Shown: one piece after another, positions 7,164 through 12,489 of the stretch
How the letters are laid out: each line of letters opens with the position of its first letter
How positions within the stretch are numbered: position 1 is the stretch's first letter
NCBI GenBank assembly: GCA_041653615.1
Contig: JBAZEZ010000029.1
Span: 1 to 15,255, forward strand
Direction of reading: 5' to 3'
From: JAHJUB01 sp041653615 [NCBI: Candidatus Ratteibacteria bacterium]
GTDB lineage: Bacteria; Ratteibacteria; UBA8468; MWAK01
Length of the DNA: 15,255 bases
Notes under the pieces: model-generated
The model's database searches: none
Seen by the model: only the letters and a program-made list of their open reading frames with translations
What the model was told of the DNA's origin: nothing
Made by a program: the position numbers and the translations under genes

Positions 7164-8468
7164 ATGACCTACAAACAGGCGGTTGATTTTCTGGAGGGTC
7201 GCGAGCGCTTCGGCATCCGGCTGGGCCTGGACAACATGGCGCGGCTCTGCGGCCGGCTGGGGAACCCGGAGAGACGTTTAGCTTCGTTTCATATTGCCGG
7301 TACCAACGGCAAAGGCTCTACCGCCCGTATCATCGCCACCATTCTTTTAAAAGCCGGTTATCGTACCGGGCTTTATACCTCTCCGCACCTGCTGGACACC
7401 CGGGAACGAATTCAGATCGATAACCGATTGATAAGCCGGGCTGATTTTGCCTCCCTGATTACCGAAATCGAGCCGGTCATTACAGACCTTTCGCGGGTTT
7501 TGCCGCACAGCCCGACCTATTTTGAAACGATAACCGCCGCGGCATTTCTTCACTTCAGCCGTAAAAATATTGATTACGCTGTGGTTGAGGTCGGCATGGG
7601 CGGACGGTTGGACGCGACTAATCTCCTGAATCCCCTGGTTTCAATAATTACGCCCATCGGCTTGGAACATCGCCATTTTCTGGGTAAGACCCTGGCGGCC
7701 ATAGCCGGAGAAAAAGCCGGTATCATCAAACAAGGCCGGCCGATTGTTTCGGCGAAACAGAGTTTGGCGGCTTTACGGGTAATTAAGGCCCGGGCCGCGG
7801 AGAAGAAGGCGTCGGTTTATTTGGCGGGTTCCCCCTCACCTTTGCCCTCTCCCCTTAGGGGAGAGGGAAGGGTGAGGGGGTTAACCATCTCCCTGCCCGG
7901 ACAATTCCAGGTTGAGAACGCGGCTGTTGCCTGCCTTGCCTTGCGGGCGGCCGGAGTAGAAGTAAAAGAGGGGGTTTTACGCTCGGCGCTGAAGGATATT
8001 TCCTGGCCGGGCCGGCTGCAGGTTGTTTCCCGAAAGCCGCTGATAATCTTTGACGTCAGCCATAATCCGCCGGCGGTTAAAACCCTGGTTGCCAATCTCG
8101 CCGGTCTTTATCCGGGACGGAAAACGACTTTTCTTTTCGGGGTTTTAGAGGACAAGGATTATTTGTCGATGCTGAAATATCTCGGTGATTACGGGGAGCG
8201 GTTCTTTTTTACCCGACCCTATTCTAACCGGGCGCGGGAGCCCCGAAAATTGGCGGATACTTTTCGCCGGGTTTATCAGAAGAAAGAATGTCGGGTGATT
8301 CCGGAGCCGAAGGATGCGTTTCGGGAGGCGGTTAAAAGTTTAGGGAAGGACGATTTACTCTGTATCTGCGGTTCTTTTTACCTTGCGCCGCTGTTACAAA
8401 ACTTTAAAAGCAGTAATGTAGGGGAGGGGCTATGCCCCCTCCCGTGGGCGGGGATCCGTCTGCGCTAA
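7164..8468 (+). CDS. folC: Bifunctional folylpolyglutamate synthase / dihydrofolate synthase
   Basis: FolC is a cytosolic Mur-ligase-family enzyme that adds L-glutamate to dihydropteroate and to tetrahydrofolates using ATP. The N-terminus 'YKQAVDFLEGRERFGIRLGL' is typical. The P-loop GTNGKGS is at residues 46-52. 'YTSPHL' is at 71-76, 'VVEVGMGGRLDATN' at 140-153, 'ITPIGLEHRHFLG' at 162-174 and 'EKAGIIK' at 183-189. The C-terminal domain has 'FDVSHNPPAVKTL' and ends with the usual 'CICGSFYLAPLL'. Two odd parts come from repeats. Residues 223-239 (SPSPLPSPLRGEGRVRG and neighbours) are a palindromic element inserted in frame before the conserved 'LPGQFQVENAAVA'. The last ~18 residues after 'FKS' come from a second repeat that also gives the stop. 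No Shine-Dalgarno is evident. The core is intact, so activity is likely retained. Confidence 0.95.
   Translation: MTYKQAVDFLEGRERFGIRLGLDNMARLCGRLGNPERRLASFHIAGTNGKGSTARIIATILLKAGYRTGLYTSPHLLDTRERIQIDNRLISRADFASLITEIEPVITDLSRVLPHSPTYFETITAAAFLHFSRKNIDYAVVEVGMGGRLDATNLLNPLVSIITPIGLEHRHFLGKTLAAIAGEKAGIIKQGRPIVSAKQSLAALRVIKARAAEKKASVYLAGSPSPLPSPLRGEGRVRGLTISLPGQFQVENAAVACLALRAAGVEVKEGVLRSALKDISWPGRLQVVSRKPLIIFDVSHNPPAVKTLVANLAGLYPGRKTTFLFGVLEDKDYLSMLKYLGDYGERFFFTRPYSNRAREPRKLADTFRRVYQKKECRVIPEPKDAFREAVKSLGKDDLLCICGSFYLAPLLQNFKSSNVGEGLCPLPWAGIRLR
7831..7880 (+). repeat. In-frame palindromic repeat inside folC
   Basis: Arms CCCCCTCACC (7831-7840) and GGTGAGGGGG (7871-7880) pair perfectly. Inner arms CCCTCTCCCC (7845-7854) and GGGGAGAGGG (7858-7867) pair perfectly around a TTA loop. 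Read in the folC frame it encodes the loop SPSPLPSPLRGEGRVRG. Confidence 0.9.
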
Positions 8469-8503
8469 AGCTATGGCGGACACGGTGTAACCCCGCCCCT
8501 ACA
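8417..8503 (+). repeat. Palindromic repeat, TGTAGGGGAGGG family, copy 2, with nested element
   Basis: Outer arms TGTAGGGG (8417-8424) and CCCCTACA (8496-8503) are perfect. Inner arms GGGCGGGG (8446-8453) and CCCCGCCC (8491-8498) are also perfect, and a GC-rich hairpin lies at 8421-8443. Compared with copy 1, the middle holds about 35 extra nt (8454-8488) that form their own imperfect palindrome around CTAAAGCTATGG. The element contains the 3' ends of both convergent genes: the folC stop (8466-8468) and the prfB stop (8499-8501). Confidence 0.85.
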
Positions 8504-9590
8504 AATTTTTCAATTCTGCTTCCAGGAATCCATCCAGTTCTCCGTCCAGCACCGCGTCTACGTTACCGGCTTCGTATCCCGTGCGGTGGTCTTTAATTAA
8601 CTGGTATGGCTGGAGAACGTAGGAGCGTATTTGGCTTCCGAAAGAGGCCTCTCCGGCTTCCTGACGCTGCAGTTTCGCTTTTTTGCGTTTCTCGTCCTCC
8701 TGCAATTGGTATAATTTACTTTTTAAAATCCGGAGGGCGTTTTCCTTGTTCTTATACTGGGTACGTTCAATCTGACAGGCAACCACGATGCCGCTGGGCT
8801 TGTGAATAATCCGGACGGCAGTTTCCAATTTGTTGACGTTCTGGCCGCCGGCGCCTCCGGAACGGAAGGTCTGCACCTCAATGTCGTCATCCTTAATTTC
8901 AATCTTTGCTTCCGGCGGCAGCTCCGGTATGATGGAAAGAGAGGCGAATGAGGTGTGACGTCTGCGGTTGGCGTCAAAAGGAGAGATGCGCACCAGCCGG
9001 TGCACTCCGGCTTCGTGTTTCAGGTAGCCGTACGCGAATCCTCCGGTTACAATCAAGGTGACTCTTTTCAGGCCGGCTTCTTCGCCGGCAAGCATGTCAA
9101 CCGTTTCCAGTTTCCAGCCCTTTCTGGCCACGAAACGGCTGTACATCCGGACCAGTATCGCAACCCAGTCGCAGGATTCGGTTCCTCCGGCGCCGGCATG
9201 GAAAATCAGGATTGCCGGTTGCTTGTCGGTTGGTTCGGAAAAGTGGATTCTTATTTCCAGTTCCCGTATTTTTCCGGAGAGTTCTTTTAACAGCGATTCC
9301 GCCTCTGCCTGCAGCTTTTCGTCCGATTCCTCCGCCAGCAGTTCCAGGATGGCCGAAGAGTCTTGTTCTTGTTTCTTCAGTTCCTGAAAGGCGTTAACGT
9401 CTTCCCGGAGCGTCTTCATTTCCTCGATGACGCGGTTGCATTCCGGGTCACCCCAGAAGCCCTCCTGCTGCGTCTGGGTTTCCAGGCCGGACAATTTTTT
9501 GCGTTTTGATTCCAGGTCGATTTTAATTGCCAATTGGTCGAGGGAAACGGCCAAGGCGGCAAAACTGTCTTTTATTTCCTTGAGTTCCAT
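8499..9590 (-). CDS. prfB: Peptide chain release factor 2
   Basis: RF2 recognises UAA and UGA stop codons and triggers peptide release. The SPF specificity motif is at residues 203-205 and the catalytic GGQ at 248-250 (in [12 protein letters not shown]), very close to the E. coli positions. The coiled N-terminal domain spans about 1-115. I place the start at the ATG at 9588-9590 ([10 protein letters not shown]), which gives 363 aa, the usual RF2 length. The upstream extension to 9662 runs through a palindromic repeat and is unlikely to be translated. The N-terminal region reads straight through '[14 protein letters not shown]' in one frame, so the UGA-dependent +1 frameshift of many prfB genes is absent. 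The TAG stop lies in the repeat at 8496-8503. topA is upstream on the same strand. The start is preceded by ACCACC, not by a Shine-Dalgarno. Confidence 0.96.
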   Translation of the reverse strand: MELKEIKDSFAALAVSLDQLAIKIDLESKRKKLSGLETQTQQEGFWGDPECNRVIEEMKTLREDVNAFQELKKQEQDSSAILELLAEESDEKLQAEAESLLKELSGKIRELEIRIHFSEPTDKQPAILIFHAGAGGTESCDWVAILVRMYSRFVARKGWKLETVDMLAGEEAGLKRVTLIVTGGFAYGYLKHEAGVHRLVRISPFDANRRRHTSFASLSIIPELPPEAKIEIKDDDIEVQTFRSGGAGGQNVNKLETAVRIIHKPSGIVVACQIERTQYKNKENALRILKSKLYQLQEDEKRKKAKLQRQEAGEASFGSQIRSYVLQPYQLIKDHRTGYEAGNVDAVLDGELDGFLEAELKNL

Positions 9591-9617
9591 GGTGGTTTTA
9601 ATATAGCTCGCTCGGTA

Positions 9618-9698
9618 TTGTAGTTGCCAAGCTTGCTTGGCGCGGTTAAAAGAGCCCGGCAAGCCGGGCGACTACAATAACGACAAGCAAGCTTGGCA
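9618..9698 (+). repeat. Composite palindrome between topA and prfB
   Basis: A 14-nt perfect inverted repeat, TGCCAAGCTTGCTT (9625-9638) and AAGCAAGCTTGGCA (9685-9698), encloses a second pair, TTGTAGT (9618-9624) with ACTACAA (9671-9677). A central hairpin, GCCCGGC-AA-GCCGGGC, is at 9654-9669. The left 31 nt recur exactly at 12115-12145. It ends 2 nt before the topA stop codon. Confidence 0.85.
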
Positions 9699-9700
9699 GG

Positions 9701-11719
9701 TTACGGTTTATATTGTTTGGTGAATTTACACTTCGGGTAGGTGGCGCAGCCCAAAAACTTGCCGAACCGGCTCTGCCTTAAGGTAAGGTTTCCGCCGCAC
9801 TTGGGGCACTTTTCTTCAATCTTAATTTCTTCCAGCGCGCTTTTTCCGGCAGTTCCTCCCGTTTTGTTTCCGGGCGGCTGGCCGAAGTTTTCTTTTTCTA
9901 TCATGTTTTTGCTGTACTGGCATTTCGGGTAATTTTCACAGCTCCAGAAGGCGCCGTATTTTCCTTTTTTCAGGAGGAGTTTTCCGCCGCATTTGGCGCA
10001 GACTTCTTTGGAAACCACCAGGCTTTTTTCGGCCTGGTCCATCGCCTTGGCGAATGGTTTGTAAAAATCAGACAGGACCTTGCGCCATTCTTCTTTGCCT
10101 TCAGCCACTTTATCCAGTTTTTTTTCCATTTGGGCGGTAAATTCCAGGTTGACCACTTCCGGGAACTGCTGGACCAGAAAATCAATAATGAAAATACCCA
10201 GGGGGTCGGGCGCCAGAATTTTTTTCTCCCGGTTTACGTATTTTCGGGACAGGAGCGTATTTATGGTCGGGGCGTAAGTGGAAGGCCGGCCGATGCCGAA
10301 TTTTTCCATCGCTTTAATCAGTCCGGCCTCGCTGTAACGGTCCGGCGGCTGGGTCTCTTTTCCTTCGATTTCAAATTTACGGCCGTCAATTTTTTCTCCC
10401 TGGACCAGGGGAGGCAGCGCGTTCTCTTTTTTTGATGAACCGATTACCTTCCGGTACCCGTCAAATTTCAGAACCTGTCCCTCCAGGTCAAAGAAATAGG
10501 AACCGCATTCTATCCTGACTTTAGTGAGGTCTACCCGCGCCGCCGCCATCTGACTGGCCACAAACCGCTCCCAGACCAGGGTGTAAACCTTCAGTTGGAA
10601 CGGGGTGAGGAAAGTCGTTAAGCTTTCCGGCGTCCGGAGAGCGCTGGTCGGCCGGATGGCTTCGTGCGCTTCCTGCGCCAGGTTGCTCTTGGTCCGGTAA
10701 ACCGGCGGCCGGTCCGGAAGGTACTGGCTGCCCATCGTTTCTTTGATGAATCGGGCGGCTTCTTCGCGGGCGCTGGCGGCAATCGTCAGAGAATCGGTGC
10801 GGTGGTAGGTGATTAAACCTTCGGCGCCCTGCGGTCCCAGGTCCACGCCTTCGTATAATTCCTGGGCGATGGACATCGTCCAGGTTGCCGGCAGGTTGAG
10901 CCGCCGGCCGGCCTCCTGCTGCAGGGTGCTGGTGGTAAAAGGCGGCTGGGGGTATTCCTTTTTTTCTTCCTGGCGGACGGATGCTACCAGCAAAGGATTT
11001 GCCTTCAGGAAGGCGGTAATTTTTTCCGCTTCGTCCCGTTCTTTAATTCCGGGCTTGGGGAATTTTTTATTATCTTTTCCGGAGAGGGTGGCGTTAAACG
11101 GAAGGTCCGGATTTTCCTTCCGGACGAGTTCTGCGGATATGACAAAGTATTTTTCCGGTACGAACGCCTTAATTTCTTTTTCCCGGTCAACCAGGATGCG
11201 CAGCGCGGCCGACTGCACCCGTCCCGCGGAGAGGCCTTTTTTGATGCGCTGTCCCAGGAGCGGGCTTAAGGTATAACCGACCACCCGGTCCAGAATTCGG
11301 CGCGCCTGTTGGGAGTTGACCAGACGGATATCTATGCCGCGCGGTTTTTTAAAGGCGTTTTTGACCGCTTCCGACGTGATTTCGTGAAAAGCGACCCGTT
11401 TCATCTCCGCCGGGTCTTTCTTCAGGATGTAAGCCGTATGCCAGGCGATCGCCTCACCCTCCCGGTCTTCGTCGGTTGCCAGGAAGATGCTGCCGCATCC
11501 CTCGGCGGCTTTGCGCAAGGCGCTGACCGTCTTACTCTTGCCCTCCATGATGGTGTAGGTGGGTTCAAAACCCTTTTCAATGTCAACCGCGAATTTATCC
11601 GCCGGCAAGTCCCGCATGTGGCCCATCGTGGCCACAATCCGGTAGTCTTTGCCTAAAAATCGGCTGATGGTGCGGCTCTTAGCCGGAGACTCCACGATTA
11701 CCAGTTTACATTTTTCCAT
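9701..11719 (-). CDS. topA: DNA topoisomerase I (type IA)
   Basis: TopA relaxes negatively supercoiled DNA by a single-strand break with a 5'-phosphotyrosine link. Counting from the ATG at 11717-11719 (672 aa), the TOPRIM domain has Glu10 (VESPAKS) and the DxD pair Asp83/Asp85 in TDEDREGEAIAWH. The catalytic tyrosine is Tyr305 in GLITYHRTDS. 'SAGRVQSAALRILVDRE' is at about 165-181. Two C4 zinc ribbons close the protein, each CxKCGG...CxxYPKC, fewer than the three in E. coli. A start 33 nt upstream (11752) would begin inside the repeat at 11747-11780 and is less likely. A sigma70-type promoter is at 11798-11826. prfB follows after the composite palindrome and may be cotranscribed. Confidence 0.96.
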   Translation of the reverse strand: MEKCKLVIVESPAKSRTISRFLGKDYRIVATMGHMRDLPADKFAVDIEKGFEPTYTIMEGKSKTVSALRKAAEGCGSIFLATDEDREGEAIAWHTAYILKKDPAEMKRVAFHEITSEAVKNAFKKPRGIDIRLVNSQQARRILDRVVGYTLSPLLGQRIKKGLSAGRVQSAALRILVDREKEIKAFVPEKYFVISAELVRKENPDLPFNATLSGKDNKKFPKPGIKERDEAEKITAFLKANPLLVASVRQEEKKEYPQPPFTTSTLQQEAGRRLNLPATWTMSIAQELYEGVDLGPQGAEGLITYHRTDSLTIAASAREEAARFIKETMGSQYLPDRPPVYRTKSNLAQEAHEAIRPTSALRTPESLTTFLTPFQLKVYTLVWERFVASQMAAARVDLTKVRIECGSYFFDLEGQVLKFDGYRKVIGSSKKENALPPLVQGEKIDGRKFEIEGKETQPPDRYSEAGLIKAMEKFGIGRPSTYAPTINTLLSRKYVNREKKILAPDPLGIFIIDFLVQQFPEVVNLEFTAQMEKKLDKVAEGKEEWRKVLSDFYKPFAKAMDQAEKSLVVSKEVCAKCGGKLLLKKGKYGAFWSCENYPKCQYSKNMIEKENFGQPPGNKTGGTAGKSALEEIKIEEKCPKCGGNLTLRQSRFGKFLGCATYPKCKFTKQYKP

Positions 11720-11746
11720 AAAATTGTGTTGTCCTACACACTTTGG

Positions 11747-11777
11747 TGTCATTCTGAGCGTAAGCGAAGAATCCCGT
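11747..11777. repeat. Half copy of the TGTCATTCTGAGCG repeat
   Basis: TGTCATTCTGAGCG-TAAGCGAAGAATCCCGT matches 5863-5892, the right arm of the complete element, apart from one local T/A difference (GTAAGC for GAAGC). The left arm is absent. It lies within the predicted 5' leader of topA. Confidence 0.8.
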
Positions 11778-11797
11778 CCTTCAATGTTGACCCTATG

Positions 11798-11826
11798 AAT
11801 ATAACAAAATTGAGCGGAATTGTCAA
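11798..11826 (-). promoter_or_regulatory. Predicted sigma70 promoter of topA
   Basis: On the minus strand, -35 TTGACA (11826-11821, perfect), a 17-nt spacer, then -10 TATATT (11803-11798, five of six). Transcription would begin near 11790, leaving a leader of about 70 nt before the ATG at 11719 that includes the half repeat. Confidence 0.65.
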
Positions 11827-11849
11827 ATGGAAGGGGCAGGTGTTATAAT
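11820..11849 (+). promoter_or_regulatory. Predicted opposing sigma70 promoter
   Basis: -35 TTGTCA (11820-11825, five of six), an 18-nt spacer, -10 TATAAT (11844-11849, perfect). Its -35 box lies on the same bases as the topA -35 on the other strand. Transcription would begin near 11857 and run into the structured region and then toward tRNA-Glu. Confidence 0.55.
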
Positions 11850-11911
11850 AATTCCCTCGGGTATCTGGTTTGCGGAACGCTCTGCGTGCCGGACAAAACT
11901 ACGCAATTCGT

Positions 11912-12058
11912 AAACGAGCCTCGTCGTGTTCTCGCCAAAAGAACTGGCGAGCCATGGCTACCCCTATCCAGAGCTTTGGATAGGGAACCCGTATTCCTTC
12001 TTTTTGCTTATCTTGCACTGTCGCTTCGCGAAGTGTGCAAAAGAAACAATCCTCGTTT
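11912..12058 (+). other. Structured noncoding region, possible four-way junction RNA or repeat
   Basis: A closing stem AAACGAG (11912-11918) with CTCGTTT (12052-12058) encloses three hairpins. They are CTCGCCA/TGGCGAG (11931-11937, 11945-11951), CCCTATCCA/TGGATAGGG (11962-11970, 11977-11985) and TTGCAC/GTGCAA (12013-12018, 12035-12040). The last has an inner CTTCGCGAAG and a possible outer TTTTTGC/GCAAAAG extension. A promoter lies about 60 nt upstream. A reading frame across it exists, but its composition follows the palindromes and has no ribosome binding site. I do not recognise a known RNA family; tmRNA, SRP RNA and 6S features are not seen. It may equally be a mobile palindromic element. 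Confidence 0.45.
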
Positions 12059-12070
12059 GGTAAATGGTAA

Positions 12071-12097
12071 TGTAGGGGAGGGGCTACGTCCCCTCCC
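12071..12097 (+). repeat. TGTAGGGGAGGG family repeat, copy 3 (left part)
   Basis: TGTAGGGGAGGGG with GGGAGGGG (12076-12083) pairing to CCCCTCCC (12090-12097). The left end is shared with 4814 and 8417; the outer right arm CCCCTACA is missing. Confidence 0.75.
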
Positions 12098-12114
12098 GGC
12101 GACGACTACGTTAT

Positions 12115-12146
12115 TTGTAGTTGCCAAGCTTGCTTGGCGCGGTTAA
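12115..12146 (+). repeat. Second copy of the CCAAGCTTGCTTGG repeat
   Basis: Identical to the left 31-32 nt of the composite palindrome at 9618-9648 and in the same orientation. Here the right half is lacking. The two copies bracket topA and the structured region. Confidence 0.8.
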
Positions 12147-12196
12147 TGTAAATTTATTTTGTTTTTATTATTTTGAGTACACATTTTGGCCTTTTC

Positions 12197-12249
12197 GGCC
12201 CCATCGTCTAGAGGCCTAGGACAGATGGTTCTCAGCCATCAGACAGGGG
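12197..12249 (+). pseudogene. 3'-truncated tRNA-Glu(CTC) copy
   Basis: The acceptor 5' strand, D arm and anticodon arm (CTC at 12231-12233) are identical to the intact gene at 12417. The T loop reads CTTGAAA instead of TTCAAAT, and no 3' acceptor strand follows. It cannot form a normal tRNA alone. Confidence 0.8.
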
Positions 12250-12403
12250 CTTGAAACCCCGCTTTCTGGGTTTCAAGGAGAGCGAAGTCAGGTGTTGCGA
12301 CCGATTAGGGAGCAAGACCAGCGAATGGCCGACCCGAGGCGTAGTGAAAGCCGAGCGGCGCCAAATCCCCGCAGGATTTGAACCCGAGGGGATCAAGTAA
12401 ATG
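12250..12403. other. Structured spacer between the two tRNA-Glu copies
   Basis: It begins with a perfect 10-bp hairpin, CTTGAAACCC (12250-12259) with GGGTTTCAAG (12268-12277). Near the end it has CAAATCC (12362-12368) with GGATTTG (12374-12380), and alternatively ATCCCC (12365-12370) with GGGGAT (12388-12393). The middle can pair GCCG (12328-12331) with CGGC (12356-12359) and GGC (12338-12340) with GCC (12350-12352). On the minus strand, 12374-12393 resembles a tRNA T arm (GGGTTCAAATCC). No protein-coding potential is seen. Confidence 0.6.
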
Positions 12404-12416
12404 TTTTGGCCTTTTC

Positions 12417-12489
12417 GGCCCCATCGTCTAGAGGCCTAGGACAGATGGTTCTCAGCCATCAGACAGGGGTTCAAATCCCCTTGGGGCTG
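12417..12489 (+). tRNA. tRNA-Glu(CTC)
   Basis: Acceptor GGCCCCA (12417-12423) pairs with TGGGGCT (12482-12488), with a G-T wobble at the first pair; the discriminator is G. The D arm has the tRNA-Glu signature GTCTAGAGGCCTAGGAC. The anticodon stem is GATGG/CCATC with loop TTCTCAG, giving anticodon CTC (12451-12453) for codon GAG. The T arm is AGGGG-TTCAAAT-CCCCT. CCA is not encoded (GCCG follows), so it would be added by the CCA enzyme. It overlaps the 3' end of the opposing membrane-protein gene by 19 nt. Confidence 0.92.

Larger units (their letters stand above)
12184..12469 (+). repeat. 66-nt direct repeat covering the tRNA-Glu 5' portion (220-nt period)
   Basis: Positions 12184-12249 and 12404-12469 are identical, including 13 nt of leader (TTTTGGCCTTTTC) and the tRNA from its first base to the 5' strand of the T stem. 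The match ends exactly at the T loop. Confidence 0.9.

Noticed and set aside
9591-9662. A 24-residue N-terminal extension of RF2
   Set aside because: It is translated from the composite palindrome between topA and prfB; the downstream ATG gives the standard RF2 length and N-terminus.
11820-12146. A 108-aa open frame in the topA-tRNA gap
   Set aside because: It overlaps a promoter, several palindromes and two repeat families; its peptide is shaped by those repeats and it has no ribosome binding site.
4788-12146. CRISPR array from the many repeats
   Set aside because: The repeats are dispersed singly, are of several families, and show no regular spacing or spacers.
12197-12275. A second functional tRNA-Glu
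   Set aside because: The T loop is replaced and there is no 3' acceptor strand.
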